Part shown: piece by piece, positions 18,943 through 29,200 of the stretch
How positions within the stretch are numbered: the first letter of the stretch is position 1
How the letters are laid out: each line of letters opens with the position of its first letter
DNA from: DATKZS01 sp035527835 [NCBI: bacterium]
Lineage (GTDB): Bacteria > RBG-13-61-14
Assembly: GCA_035527835.1 (NCBI GenBank)
Contig: DATKZS010000041.1
Span: forward strand, 8,848-72,847
DNA: 64,000 nt
Direction of reading: 5' to 3'
Position numbers and translations under genes: made by a program
The notes under the pieces: model-generated
Told to the model about the DNA's origin: nothing
Databases searched by the model: none
Seen by the model: the letters and a program-made list of their open reading frames with translations, nothing else

Positions 18943-19041
18943 GGCTTGAGGCTTGGGGCTTGGGGCTTGGGGCTTGAGACGCGAGAGGTGGGCTTGATGC
19001 ACCCTCTTCCTCAAGCCTCACGCCCCAAGCCTCAAGCCCCC
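18935..19041. repeat. Hairpin repeat, GGCTTGAGGCTTGGGG class
   Basis: Left arm has four to five ggcttgag/ggcttggg words. Right arm: tcaagcctcacgccccaagcctcaagcc-type. Between recR and bioD. Confidence 0.85.
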
Positions 19042-19069
19042 TTGCAATTCACCATCCACGACTAACGGC

Positions 19070-19882
19070 ATGGTCATGATCTATCGCGGACTTTGCATAA
19101 CCGGCACTGACACCGGGGTGGGCAAGACGGCGGTGGCGTGCGGGCTGGCGATGCTCTGGCGCGGCGCCGGGCTCAAGGTGGGGGCGCTGAAGCCGGTGGA
19201 GACGGGGTGCGCGGGCGCGGAGCTTGAGCCGGCGGACGGACTGATGCTGGCGCGCGCAGCCGGGATCGCGCTGCCGGAGCAGGCAGTGGAGGGCGCGTGG
19301 ACCACGGCCGCGCTCGACGACGTAGCGCCCTGGCGCTTCGCGGCGGCGCTGGCGCCGGAGGAGGCCGCGCGGCTTATGGGGGCCGAGATCACGGTGGACC
19401 GCATTTACCAGGCCATGGACCGGTGGATGGACACGGCGGACCTGGTGCTGGTCGAGACCGCCGGCGGGCTCATGGTGCCCCTGAACCCCCGCTTCACCAC
19501 GGCCGACCTGATGCAGGGCCTGGAGCTGCCCGCCCTGGTCGTGGCCCCGAACCGGCTCGGCGTGATCAATCACGCGCTGCTCACCATCGAGGCCCTGCGC
19601 GCCCGCGACATCACGCCCGTGGCCGTGGTCCTGAACACGATCGGCGCGGCCGACGAGTCAGCCGGCTCGAATGCCCGGATCATCCGCGCGCACTCCGGCG
19701 TCCCGGTGTTCGAGGTCCCGCCTGCCGGCGCGGGCGATGCGGGAGCGGTGGCGGCGCGGGCGCTGGGGCCGGCGCCGGATATTATCAGGAAAGCCATGGA
19801 AACGGACTGGGCGCGCATCGCGGCGCGCTACATCAACCGCGACGGCGCGGCCGCGCGGCAAGGAGGAAGTCATGAAGCATAA
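19070..19882 (+). CDS. bioD: Dethiobiotin synthetase
   Basis: About 270 residues. The P-loop GTDTGVGKTAVACGLA is the BioD signature, followed by GALKPVETGC (substrate Lys and Thr), VLVETAGGLMVPL, and the AD/C-terminal nucleotide-binding loop. It makes dethiobiotin from DAPA, CO2 and ATP in biotin synthesis. ATG 19070 or 19076. No other bio genes are adjacent. Overlaps the downstream cupin gene by 11 bases, so the two are co-translated. Confidence 0.93.
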   Translation: MVMIYRGLCITGTDTGVGKTAVACGLAMLWRGAGLKVGALKPVETGCAGAELEPADGLMLARAAGIALPEQAVEGAWTTAALDDVAPWRFAAALAPEEAARLMGAEITVDRIYQAMDRWMDTADLVLVETAGGLMVPLNPRFTTADLMQGLELPALVVAPNRLGVINHALLTIEALRARDITPVAVVLNTIGAADESAGSNARIIRAHSGVPVFEVPPAGAGDAGAVAARALGPAPDIIRKAMETDWARIAARYINRDGAAARQGGSHEA

Positions 19883-20204
19883 GGTGATCAAGAAGCTCGC
19901 GAGCAAGGAGCTGGCGCCGGGGGTGGTCATGCGCTCGGCGTATCTCGACAATGTGATGGTGACGTTCGTGGACCTGGCGGATGGCGCGGTGGTCCCGGTC
20001 CATTCCCATCCGCACGAGCAGATCAGCGTGATGATCTCGGGGTCTTTGCTATTCACGGTGGCGGGCGAGAAGCGGACGGCGCGGGCGGGCGAGGTGGTGC
20101 TGATCCCGTCGGGCGTGGAGCACGGGGTGACGGCGGAGGAAGGCCCGGCCGTGGCCTACGACTGCTGGAGCCCCATCCGCGAGGATTACATCCTGGACAA
20201 ATAG
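19872..20204 (+). CDS. Single-domain cupin protein
   Basis: 110 residues. Cupin motif 1 is PVHSHPHEQISVMISG (His-x-His...Glu), motif 2 is GEVVLIPSGVEHGV with the final His, so the metal site is complete. Small cupins of this type range from sensors to isomerases; no substrate is suggested. AAGGAGGAAG lies in the 3' end of bioD and ATG 19872 overlaps it, so expression is coupled to bioD. A bidirectional-looking hairpin follows. Confidence 0.85.
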   Translation: MKHKVIKKLASKELAPGVVMRSAYLDNVMVTFVDLADGAVVPVHSHPHEQISVMISGSLLFTVAGEKRTARAGEVVLIPSGVEHGVTAEEGPAVAYDCWSPIREDYILDK

Positions 20205-20290
20205 GATCCAGTAGTAGGCCCGACACTCCTGTCGGGCTGCCGCGGGACAAGAGTGCCCCGTCTACAAAAATTTATCGGGCCGAAAAAAAC

Positions 20291-20330
20291 GGGCGGCGGA
20301 GAGCCTTCTCCACCGCCCGCCCTTTATTTA
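20291..20330. terminator. Shared terminator between the cupin and OmpA-like genes
   Basis: Stem gggcggcggaga / tctccaccgccc with a four-base loop. A-run on the left (cgaaaaaaac) and T-rich right (ctttattt), so it can serve both convergent genes. Confidence 0.75.
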
Positions 20331-20352
20331 GTGGATTCTGCTCTGAACCGAG

Positions 20353-21447
20353 TTACTGTGTGACCACCGTAAACTCGATCCTGCGGTTCAGGGCTTTGCC
20401 CTGGGACGTGGCGTTGCTGGCCACCGGTGAGGTCTCGCCCTTGCCCACGGCGCGGAGCCGGAACGCGTCCACGTCGGCGCTGACCAGATAGTTCATGACC
20501 GCGTTGGCCCGGTTATTGGAGAGATTCTGGTTGTAATCATCGCCGCCGTCGGAATCGGTGTGGCCCTCGATCAGGATCTTGACGTTGGCGTTGGCGTTCA
20601 TGATCGAGGCGATTTCGTTGAGCTGGTTGTAGTAGATGGGCTTGATGTCGTACTTGGCGGAGTCGAAGTTGATGTTATTGACGACCCAGCATCCGCGGGA
20701 GTCCACCGGCGCGCCCTTGGGCGTGCCCGGGCACTGGTCCTGGTTGTCGGGCACGCCGTCGGCGTCGGCGTCGCCCGCGGTGCCCTGGAAGATCTGCTGG
20801 ACGTACCAATGCACCTGCTTGCCGCTGCTCAGGCTGTCGGCGGAATAAGGGAAGCCGCACCCGCCCTTTTCGGTGAGCTCGTTCAAGAACTTGCCGCCTC
20901 TCTTGGACTTGCCCACCAGGATGGTGAAGATGCATACTCGGTCGCCTAAGCCGCGCTTCATTTGGATGGCCTCGGTGGAAGGCTCGCCCTTGTCGGTGAT
21001 GTTGCCGCCCGAGATGATGATGACGGCGGTGCGGCCGGGCACCCCGCTCAAGACGTCATAGGTCTCGCGCAGGGCGACGGAGAGCGAGCTGTTCCCGGTC
21101 TGGGGCTTGGCCTCGTTTTCGAACTCGCGCCGGAACTTGTCCTTGTTGAAGGGGCCGAACATCTGGACGCGCTGGATCTTGTCGTGGTCCTTGGCGGCCA
21201 TCACGCCGTAGACGTAGATCGCGCCCTGGATCGGCGTGTCGGTGGGGATGTTGTTGAGGATGCGAGTGGCCACGTCCCGCGCGATGAAGTTCATGCTCTT
21301 GTCGTTGTAAGTCATGTTCATCTCTCCCGACTGGTCCACCAGGAGCACGAAGTTGTCGAACCTCGCCGCGCTCGCCGTCCCCGCCCCCAGCGTGGCCAGC
21401 AGAACCGCGGCAGCCGCCATTACCATTGCCGTCTTGAGTACCTTCAT
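20353..21447 (-). CDS. vWA-like plus OmpA-domain outer-membrane/periplasmic protein
   Basis: About 364 residues. Signal peptide (MKVLKTAMVMAAAAVLLATLGAGTASA). A von Willebrand A-like domain with MIDAS-type FVLLVDQSGEM and IIISGG strand follows. Next is a thrombospondin type 3 / calcium repeat (DADADGVPDNQDQCPGTPKG) and a C-terminal OmpA peptidoglycan-binding domain (NINFDSAKYDIKP, IEGHTDSDGG, NLSNNRANAV, RRIEFTV). Start 21447 is backed by AAGGAGGG. It likely links peptidoglycan to the outer membrane. Preceded by an unremarkable AT-rich gap. Confidence 0.9.
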   Translation of the reverse strand: MKVLKTAMVMAAAAVLLATLGAGTASAARFDNFVLLVDQSGEMNMTYNDKSMNFIARDVATRILNNIPTDTPIQGAIYVYGVMAAKDHDKIQRVQMFGPFNKDKFRREFENEAKPQTGNSSLSVALRETYDVLSGVPGRTAVIIISGGNITDKGEPSTEAIQMKRGLGDRVCIFTILVGKSKRGGKFLNELTEKGGCGFPYSADSLSSGKQVHWYVQQIFQGTAGDADADGVPDNQDQCPGTPKGAPVDSRGCWVVNNINFDSAKYDIKPIYYNQLNEIASIMNANANVKILIEGHTDSDGGDDYNQNLSNNRANAVMNYLVSADVDAFRLRAVGKGETSPVASNATSQGKALNRRIEFTVVTQ

Positions 21448-21556
21448 TTTCACCCTCCTTGCTAGTTTGTGTTCGTTTGCCAGAATCAATGTCCGCTTAT
21501 TGTACATTGATTGCTTCCCCGTTCCAAGCGCCCGCAAAATATTTTTTAACCGGGGA

Positions 21557-21784
21557 CTATTTGCCCTTCCGTACCAGCATGGCGGTGTCGGCCGCCGGGT
21601 TGGAAGGAATGACCTGCACGATCCAGGTCGAGGCCGTGATCTCGCCGGGCCGGTCCACCACGCACAACACCTTCATGCTGATCGTTTGCAGCCGGCCCTC
21701 CAGCGCCAGCTCCAGGATGGCCCGGCACCCCTTGCCCCCGCCCACGATCACCGTCTTTATTTCGGGATCCACCTGCATAAACAT
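21557..21784 (-). CDS. Short Rossmann-like fragment, possibly a truncated gene
   Basis: About 75 residues: DPEIKTVIVGGGKGCRAILELALEGRLQTISMKVLCVVDRPGE resembles the first beta-alpha-beta of NAD-type Rossmann or 'VIGGGKGG..LLE' regulatory domains. The frame then ends with an unrelated-looking tail (ASTWIVQVIP...VRKGK). Either a small real protein or the remnant of a longer one. Start codons at 21784 or 21778; no good Shine-Dalgarno. Confidence 0.4.
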   Translation of the reverse strand: MFMQVDPEIKTVIVGGGKGCRAILELALEGRLQTISMKVLCVVDRPGEITASTWIVQVIPSNPAADTAMLVRKGK

Positions 21785-21825
21785 AGACACTGACCTTGCG
21801 GGGCGCAAGCCTGGTCTAAATAAAT

Positions 21826-21860
21826 CCGGCCCCGCGCGGGCCGCGGGGCCGGTAAATTCT
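21826..21860 (-). terminator. Terminator of the LinD-like gene
   Basis: Minus-strand stem CCGGCCCCGCG / CGCGGGGCCGG followed by atttattt. Confidence 0.65.
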
Positions 21861-21890
21861 CGCACCTTAAGAAGGGCCGTCCGCCGGGAC

Positions 21891-23477
21891 CTACTGCTCG
21901 GCGATGACGATGTCATGCCGGCCGTCGAGCGGCGCCTCGATTTTTGCCGAGTCCTGGCCCTGAATTATTTTTACCTGCTTGCCGTCCATGGTCAGGGCAT
22001 ATGACTTGCCCGGGTCGAGCCGCTTGACCTGAAAGGTTGTGGATCCGGCCGTGGCCGCTCCCGGCTCCGTGGTCACGATCAGCGCCTTTTTCTCCGGGTC
22101 ATACACGGCGCGGCGCAGGACCGCCTTGGGGAAATCCACGCCGCTCACCACGGGCCCCGTGAAATGCGCGCCGTCGAACGGCCGGTTGTGCATGGCTTTG
22201 AGCCCGTTCGCGGGCAGCGCGCGGGCCAGGGCCAGGAGCACGCCCGTCAGGTTGTTGCACTTTGGCTTGTCGTACGGGTAATGCATCGCGCCGTCCGCCC
22301 AGACCGGGCCGTAATTATCGTCCGCGTACTTCAGCAACTGGTCCCGGGTCTCCGTGTCCCCGATCTCGGCCGCCAGCATCGCAAAGAAGCCGTAGCGGAG
22401 CTGCGGCTCCCAGATCGTGTCCGCGACCTCGGCCGCGCCGTCCTTCACCCCTTTAAGATTGTTCGCCTTCTGATACGGATAATGACGCTCGATGTACTCC
22501 GGCTGCCACGCGTGCATGAACGCCCCCGTCCACCCGTCCGCCGACGCCGAGTCCAGATTCGCCAGCCCGAGCTTGAACACCGGAACCGTCACCAGGTCGG
22601 CCGCGTTTTTGTAGCGCGGGTTTTGCATGGACACGGTCAAGTCCTGCTTGATGAGGTAAAGCGACGCGGTGGCGTGGGTGGCGGGGTCAATCATTCTCTT
22701 TTTCAGGAAGAAATCCAGGAAGGGCTTGGAGGCCTCCATCTGGTCCGTGTGGTGCAGGAAATCGTAGAGCATGAAGGAGAGGATGGGGTGCTGGTTGCAT
22801 TCCGGGAAGCAGGCGTTGGGTTCGCACTCGATGCAGTGCGACGGCAGGTTCATCATCTGGTCGTACATCACCCGGTTCAGCTTCCCGTAGTCGTACTCAT
22901 AGCGCTCATCATCGCTCCAGGCGAAAACAATGGATCCCGGCTGGTCATATTTCATGTCGCGGTACAGGGTCTCGTAGAGCCCGATCATGTGGCCCACGTG
23001 GCCGGAGTACATGATGTTCCGGTACTTCACCGGGTCGCGCTCCGACGGGTACGGCCGGTTCATCCTGGGCTCCAGGAAAATTACGCCCCGGCTCGTCTCC
23101 GCCCAGACCTCCCACACCGGCTTCTCCCGCATCTTCCGGATCAGGCGGTCCATCCGCGGCGCGATGATCTCCGGGCACGCCGGGAGCTTGTGGTACTGCT
23201 CCGCCGCCAGGAAATACGCCGTGAACGCGAGGTAGTAGCGGTACGCCGTCATCCCGAACTGGTCAATCGCCTCCATGTTGGTGAAATCAGAAAGCGGCTG
23301 GTCCGCCACCTGGAGCGACCACCGGAGCTGCCCCAGCTCCGCGGCGCCGATCTCGGGATAGGATGATGGCGAAATGGCGGCATTATTCGTCTTGCCCGCC
23401 TCGGCACTCCACAAGATGACGGCCGGCGCCAGCAACAACAAGAAGATCACGGTATATTTAATTCTCGAACCAGTCAT
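21891..23477 (-). CDS. Secreted linalool dehydratase-isomerase (LinD)-like protein
   Basis: About 528 residues with a signal peptide (KYTVIFLLLLAPAVILWSAEA). Family-like segments: YRNIMYSGHVGHMIGLYETLYRD (the 'MYSGH' His) and CIECEPNACFPECNQHP, matching the CEP...F..CN motif with two key Cys of LinD, plus an (alpha/alpha)6-barrel-like helical pattern. LinD hydrates/isomerises monoterpenols, but distant relatives have other unknown roles. ATG 23477 is chosen because AAGGGG sits seven bases upstream. The preceding ABC-ATPase gene ends 20 bases upstream, so it may be the last gene of that operon. Confidence 0.7.
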   Translation of the reverse strand: MTGSRIKYTVIFLLLLAPAVILWSAEAGKTNNAAISPSSYPEIGAAELGQLRWSLQVADQPLSDFTNMEAIDQFGMTAYRYYLAFTAYFLAAEQYHKLPACPEIIAPRMDRLIRKMREKPVWEVWAETSRGVIFLEPRMNRPYPSERDPVKYRNIMYSGHVGHMIGLYETLYRDMKYDQPGSIVFAWSDDERYEYDYGKLNRVMYDQMMNLPSHCIECEPNACFPECNQHPILSFMLYDFLHHTDQMEASKPFLDFFLKKRMIDPATHATASLYLIKQDLTVSMQNPRYKNAADLVTVPVFKLGLANLDSASADGWTGAFMHAWQPEYIERHYPYQKANNLKGVKDGAAEVADTIWEPQLRYGFFAMLAAEIGDTETRDQLLKYADDNYGPVWADGAMHYPYDKPKCNNLTGVLLALARALPANGLKAMHNRPFDGAHFTGPVVSGVDFPKAVLRRAVYDPEKKALIVTTEPGAATAGSTTFQVKRLDPGKSYALTMDGKQVKIIQGQDSAKIEAPLDGRHDIVIAEQ

Positions 23478-23497
23478 GTCCATTCCCCTTTTCCATA

Positions 23498-24154
23498 TCA
23501 TACGTCCTGCACTCTTCCCATGCTGATGTTTAACGCCCTGCTCCCGTACGCGCGCAGCCCCTGGTTGTGCGTGGTCATGACGACCGTGGCGCCGTTATGG
23601 TTCGCGGCAACGAGCAGGTCCATGATTGCGGCCTCGGTTTCCGGGTCGAGGTCGCCGGTGGGCTCGTCGCACAGAAGGAGCTTGGGCCCGGCGTCCAGCG
23701 CGCGGGCCAGGCCCACCCTTCGCTGCTGCCCCGCGGAGAGCTCGTGCGCGTACGCGTGCTCCCGGCCGCCAAGCCCCACCTTATCCAGCAGCGCCCGGCC
23801 GGCCGTCTCGTCGTCCAGGCCTTGCAGCATCAGCGGCAGGCGCGTGTTTTCCAGGGCCGTGAGCGTGGGCAGCATGCTCGAGAACTGGAACACGAACCCG
23901 ATGCTTTGCCCGCGCAGGAGCGACAGCGCGGCGTCGGAGAGCGATGCCAGGTCATGGCCCGCCACCAGGATCGTGCCCGCGTCCGGCCGCGTCATGCCCC
24001 CGATCAGGTTCAACAGCGTGGTCTTGCCCGAACCCGACGGCCCGGTGATCACCACGAACTCGCCCGGCCTGACCGCGAGCGTCACCTCGTCCGCCGCCCG
24101 GATCGCGTCCGGGCCCCGGCCGTAGCTCTTGCGCACCCTCTCGAGCCGGACCAT
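23498..24154 (-). CDS. ABC transporter ATPase (LolD/MacB-type)
   Basis: 218 residues: Walker A GPSGSGKTT, Q-loop FVFQFSSMLPTLTALEN, signature LSAGQQRRVGLARAL (A in place of the common G), Walker B LLLCDEPTGDLD and H-loop TTHN. The LolD/FtsE-like 'DEPTGDLD' style pairs with FtsX/MacB permeases. The ATG overlaps the permease stop (TGATG). Together they form a two-gene exporter or lipoprotein-release-like complex energised in the cytoplasm. Confidence 0.92.
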   Translation of the reverse strand: MVRLERVRKSYGRGPDAIRAADEVTLAVRPGEFVVITGPSGSGKTTLLNLIGGMTRPDAGTILVAGHDLASLSDAALSLLRGQSIGFVFQFSSMLPTLTALENTRLPLMLQGLDDETAGRALLDKVGLGGREHAYAHELSAGQQRRVGLARALDAGPKLLLCDEPTGDLDPETEAAIMDLLVAANHNGATVVMTTHNQGLRAYGSRALNISMGRVQDV

Positions 24155-25371
24155 CACTCGCCCCTCCGGATGGCCTCGTAAGGCTCCATCCGGCTCGCGC
24201 TGATGGCCGGCACCAGCGCGGCCAGGCCGCCGGTCAGCAGCGCCAGCGCGCAGGCCGCGCCCAGGATGGCCGCGAGGTCGCCCATGCCCGGCCAGTAAAA
24301 CGGGACCTCCAGCTTGAGCGCGATCAGCCGCGAGAACGCTGAAGTAAGCCCCGCCGCCGCCGCCATCCCCGCCGCCGCGCCCGCCCCGCAAACGATCAGC
24401 GCGCCGCCGATGATCATCCGGAACACGAACCCGCGCGTCGCGCCCATGGCCCGTAAAAGCCCGATCTCGCGCCGCCGCTCGTTCGCCGCCATCCCGAACA
24501 CCAGCCCGATCAAGAGCGCCGTCACCGGCCACACCGCGTAGCTCGCCGACCGGAGCGTCCCGAGCGTCGCGGCCAGGTTCTTCTGCACCCTGACCATGAA
24601 GTCCTCCGGCTGGATCACGCTGATCTCCGGGAATCTCATCTCCAGCTCGTAGGCCGCGCGATACGCCGGAGACCCGCCCGCGCTCTTGGGCTTGAGCTTG
24701 ATCATCACCGCCGACACCTTGCTCTCCGGCAGGTCGAGCGGCTTGACCGCCTTGACCGGCGACTCCTTGGCCATGAGGTAGGCGGCCCGGATGGGGATGA
24801 AGACCGTGGTGTCGAGACCGGTGCCGGTCGCGTCCAGCGTCCCCGCGATGCGGAATTGACGGCCGTAGAACTTGATGTTCGTGCCCGGCTCCGAGGCGAT
24901 GGCCGCGCCCACCAGCACGTCGTCGGGACCCAGCGGCGTCTCCCGGTGCGCGGTGAGCCACGGCCGCACCGTGAAGTCCGTGGCCGGGTCGAACCCGATC
25001 AAAAAGATGTTCCACGCCGAGCAGCACGAAGCCCCGGAAAGCGACTTGATGTACACCTGCGGCGAGGTCCGATCCACGAAGGGCAACGCCGCGATCTTTT
25101 GCTCCACCGCCGCGTCCATGTAAAACAGCGCGGCCTCCCCCGTCATGTATGAATGCGTGAGCTCGTCGGAAAGTCCGCGCGGCACCGCCACCAGGTCCGC
25201 GCCCATCCGGGCGAGGCCCAGCTCCAGCCCGCGCCGGCTCGCCGCGTCCAACAGCGCCGCCGCCACCTGCATGCCCGTGACCGCGGCCACGCACAGGCCG
25301 AGCAACAGGTTCCGCGCCGGCCGGCGCTTGAGGTCCCGCGACAGGACCAGGCTGAGCGCGGAAATACTCAT
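24154..25371 (-). CDS. FtsX/MacB-family ABC permease
   Basis: 405 residues: an N-terminal membrane helix, a ~200-residue extracytoplasmic MacB-PCD-like domain (VDRTSPQVYIKSLSG...VGAAIASEPGTNIKFYG), then three C-terminal helices with the FtsX motif NERRREIGLLRAMGATRGFVFRMI and the ending PAISASRMEPYEAIRRGE. Coupled to DUF4418 upstream (ATGA overlap at 25368-25371) and to its ATPase downstream. Contains a CC pair (GASCCSAW) in the external domain. Confidence 0.9.
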   Translation of the reverse strand: MSISALSLVLSRDLKRRPARNLLLGLCVAAVTGMQVAAALLDAASRRGLELGLARMGADLVAVPRGLSDELTHSYMTGEAALFYMDAAVEQKIAALPFVDRTSPQVYIKSLSGASCCSAWNIFLIGFDPATDFTVRPWLTAHRETPLGPDDVLVGAAIASEPGTNIKFYGRQFRIAGTLDATGTGLDTTVFIPIRAAYLMAKESPVKAVKPLDLPESKVSAVMIKLKPKSAGGSPAYRAAYELEMRFPEISVIQPEDFMVRVQKNLAATLGTLRSASYAVWPVTALLIGLVFGMAANERRREIGLLRAMGATRGFVFRMIIGGALIVCGAGAAAGMAAAAGLTSAFSRLIALKLEVPFYWPGMGDLAAILGAACALALLTGGLAALVPAISASRMEPYEAIRRGE

Positions 25372-25784
25372 CGCAGGCCGCGGTAAACCGTGAGGCCCAG
25401 GGCCGCCGCCAGCATCATCAGCGTGGCCACCGTCTCCAGCGCCGGCAGGGTCCCCAGCCGGCACGGCATGGTCACCACCTTGCACAGGCCCGTGATCGCA
25501 AGCGGAAACAGCACCGCCAGCACCGCCACCGCCGCCGCCCCCAGCGATGCCCCCAGCACCGCTTTCTTCCGCGGCCAGAGAACGGGTATGAACCCGATCA
25601 CAATGGCCGCCGCCCCCAGCACCGTCTCCGCCTGAAGAGTGCCGTGGCAGGGGTGCATCCCCGGCGCAATCCCCGGCCCCGGAGCGAAACGCCCCACCCC
25701 GCACACCGGGAAAATCACCCACGGAGTCAGCACCAACAGCACGCCCAGCGCCACCACCGCGATCCCGACCGCCCTAGCTTTCAT
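25368..25784 (-). CDS. DUF4418-type four-helix membrane protein
   Basis: 138 residues with four hydrophobic helices. Conserved Cys-containing external loops (FPVCGVG, MHPCHGTLQAE, TGLCKVVTMPCRLGT) match the DUF4418 pattern, a family often next to MacB-like ABC genes. First gene of the DUF4418-permease-ATPase operon, overlapping the permease start by four bases. Function unknown; the Cys pairs suggest redox or metal-related export. Confidence 0.75.
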   Translation of the reverse strand: MKARAVGIAVVALGVLLVLTPWVIFPVCGVGRFAPGPGIAPGMHPCHGTLQAETVLGAAAIVIGFIPVLWPRKKAVLGASLGAAAVAVLAVLFPLAITGLCKVVTMPCRLGTLPALETVATLMMLAAALGLTVYRGLR

Positions 25785-26155
25785 GGATCAGACCTCCCCG
25801 GGAGGCGCGAGTGTGCCTATAGAGAAACCTGCCTCCCCGACAGGCTCCATAATAAATCATCGCCTCGATCAGTTCCACCCGCCGTGGCCGGGGCCGGCTC
25901 CACGACCCGCCTGACATTGTTTAGAAAATAACGGAGGAGGCCGGCTCCGCCGGGCGACCACGCGCACGGAAAAGCCGAAGAGTCGCCCGCCGGAGGCTGC
26001 CTCCCACACTCCCGCGCATTTTCATGCTTTCTTGGCGCCGCCCCGCGGCATGAGCAACTGCTCTTATGATCGCCGGCCCTTGGGCCCTTCGTGATCCCCA
26101 CTTTACCCAATCACGGCCCCAGGGGGCAAATGACCAGCCCGCCCGGATTTTTTTG
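25785..26155. other. Divergent intergenic region without genes
   Basis: Between the DUF4418 operon (minus) and the subtilase (plus). Only short imperfect palindromes (ggaggcgc..., gccccgcggcat) are seen, and no open frame looks coding. Confidence 0.6.
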
Positions 26156-26184
26156 TTGACAAGCTCACAAAAATATTGTATTAC
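26156..26184 (+). promoter_or_regulatory. Sigma70-type promoter for the subtilase operon
   Basis: TTGACA at 26156-26161, a 17-base spacer and TATTAC at 26179-26184, in an AT-rich stretch about 75 bases before ATG 26258. Confidence 0.75.
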
Positions 26185-26257
26185 TCAACATAGGCTCTCC
26201 GGGAGTGCGGTCAAATTACAAGTCCCTGGCTTCTCTGACTGGAAACGGAGGACGGAA

Positions 26258-29200
26258 ATGAAACGCATCGCAAAGATCCTGGTTTTGTCCATTCTCGCCT
26301 TGGCCACCTTGATGGCGGGATGGGGGGGTAAAAATCACTCTCACTTCGGCTGCGTGGATGGCGGGGGGGGGCAGGACGGAGAGACGGTAGGCGGGGAATT
26401 ATACCTGCCACCGGTCATCAGCGATAACTACGATCCGGGCGTGGTGATCGTAAAGTTGAAACCGTCGACCTCCGTTAGCTCCGTAATGGCCCGCCAGCTC
26501 TTTGATTCCATCGGCGTGAAATCCAAACGGAAGCTTTTTCCGGGCGCAGGCCATGAGCTTTCCAACATCTACCTCGTAACCCTGAACAATCCTTATACTG
26601 ATGTGATTGAATTGTCCAAGCTCCTGATGCGGAATCCATTGGTGGAATACGCGGAGCCCGACTACTGGATGGAGTTGTTGTACACGCCCGCTGATCCTTT
26701 TTATCTTTCTTCCGGGAGCTGGGGCCAGGCTTACGATGACATGTGGGGGCTGAAGCTGGTAGACCCGGAGGATGCCTGGGAGTTGAGCACGGGCGCGGGA
26801 GCGGTGATCGCGGTGGTGGACACCGGCGTGGATTACAATCACCCGGACCTGGCCAGCCGGATCTGGACCAATCCCGGGGAAGTGATTAACGGACTAGATG
26901 ATGACGGGAACGGGTACATTGACGACCTGATGGGATGGGATTTTGCGGGAAACAATATAAATGCATCGGATGATCAGGATGAAGATCCCATGGATTACCG
27001 AGGTCATGGGACAGCGGTTGCGGCAGTGGCAGGCGCTGCTACTGATAGTTATGGCATATTGGGACTCGCGTTTGATGCTGAAATAATGGCGGTAAAAGGA
27101 TTTACCGATTGCGCGGATTGTATTGATGGAAGTGACCCTCCATCCCCGCCTTATTGCCTTGAATGCGGCGCCGGTGACTGTCCCCTTGGCAAGAATTCGG
27201 AACTTTCCCTTGGTGTCATGTACGCCGCCGACATGGGGGCCGATGTCATCAACATGAGTTTTGAGAATAAATTTGCGCCAATTAATCAGAACCTGCTTTC
27301 CGCGGTCAAGTACGCTTATGGGAAGGGAGCGGTCCTGGTTGCAGGCTCGGGCAACAATGGCCATTCAATCGAGCTCCACAATCACAACCCGGCACGATTC
27401 CCCTGGGCAATAACGGTCGGGGGAGTCAACGAGGCTGATTATCAATGGAGGAATTCAAACTCCGGGACCTCCCTGGAAGTGGTGGCTCCGTCCGGAGGGA
27501 TTGATGTAACTGATGCCAATGCGAACAATAACGTGCTTTCCTGCGCCTCCGGCCCGGGCCGGTCCGTGAGCTGCGCTTCCACTTATTTAGTAGGCCCCGA
27601 TCATTTAAGGTCTAGCGGGGTCTCGCTTGCCATTCCCATGGTCTCCGGCTTGGCCGCGCTCATTAAATCGCGGCATCCGGAGTTCAGCAACGAGCAGATT
27701 CGGCAGGTAATTCGGGTCTCCGCCGATGATATAGTTGACCCGCGGAACGATGGATCGAGCTACCCTGGTTTTGATGTTTTTACCGGCTATGGAAGGATCA
27801 ACGCCTTCCAGGCGCTGTGCGATGATGATCTTGATCCGTTTTGTGACGCCAACCCGGTGCGCGACCAAGTGGCCCATCCCCAGGAGGCGCTGATAATCTC
27901 GCCCTGGAACGGCGACGTGTTGAGCGGCGTGGTTGACATCTACGGGATCGCCAAAGGCCCCGAGTTCAGCGATTACATCCTGGAATACGGGGAAGGCGTT
28001 TATCCCTCCGGTTGGACCACGATCTCAACGTCGGTCACGCCCACCCCCGACCTTTCCCCCATAGACGGCACAATCCTCGGGAGCCTGGACTTCAGCGCCC
28101 TTTCCAGCGGGCCTTACACCATCCGCTTGACCGTGAATAGCACCCTCGGCCATAGTTTTATTGACCGCGTAACCTTCCAGGTCGCCCGGCCGCTCCATGG
28201 CTTCCCCACCTCGGACCTCAACGACGGCAAGTTCGTCCACATCATCGGCATGTACCGCGCCACCGTGCCGGTCCCATACATACGTTTTTACATCGGGGTG
28301 GAAGGATCGCAGCCGACCTTTGACCTCGAGCTCTATGACGCCGACGGCGGCATTAACTTCGCCGATTATTGCCCGGGGCCAGGGGACCGCAAGATCTTTT
28401 ACACCCTCTACACTGACCCCTTGAAATCAGGCGTGGGAGGCACGATCGTGAGCCAGGCCGTTGAAGATCCCCTGGTCCCGGACGACATTCCCGACCAGGC
28501 CCTTTACACCCTTTATTCAGGACCCAATCACCCCGACGCCTTGGCGCCCGGAGGCAACTATTTCTACCGCCTGGAGGCGGTCATGGGGCCGGACGCCGAT
28601 ACCCCGGACGAGACCGTGGACTGCAGCAACGCCTTCAAGGTGCTCACCACCGGCCAGATCGGCATCCTGCCCGGAAATTCCATTCAGTTCATGGCCGTGG
28701 ACTGCTGCGGGCCTTATGAGGTGGTGGGAGGCGGGGCCTTGACTCCGCCGGGTTATTGCCCCGTCGTGAGCCGGCCCCTCCGCACCTCGGCCTGGAGCCA
28801 CGGGGTGGACACAAATTACGATGGAAAATTTTCATTCTATTTCTTAGCTAATTCCAGCGCTATGGCTTTTTCCCTGGTGGACGCCGACGCCGACAGCCTG
28901 TGCGACGGCTGCGCGGACAAGGAAGTCTCCGGTCCCAATTACGCGGTCCCCGGATTGGCCAACGGAGAGAATTATACTATTGCCTACATGGTTACCAACC
29001 CCAAGGGGGAGTTCCTTCGCATCCGTAAAACCGTCAACGGCTCTCCTCGGTATTTATCCGGGAATTACAACTGGGACGTTTCCGGCAATTATGATCCGCC
29101 TGTAGACCTTGACCAGGAAACCACCGAGGCGGTCTGCGCCACCATCGAGAACGAATCATGGAAATATATCAATTGCTTGGAGGGGTATCACCGCTGGCTC

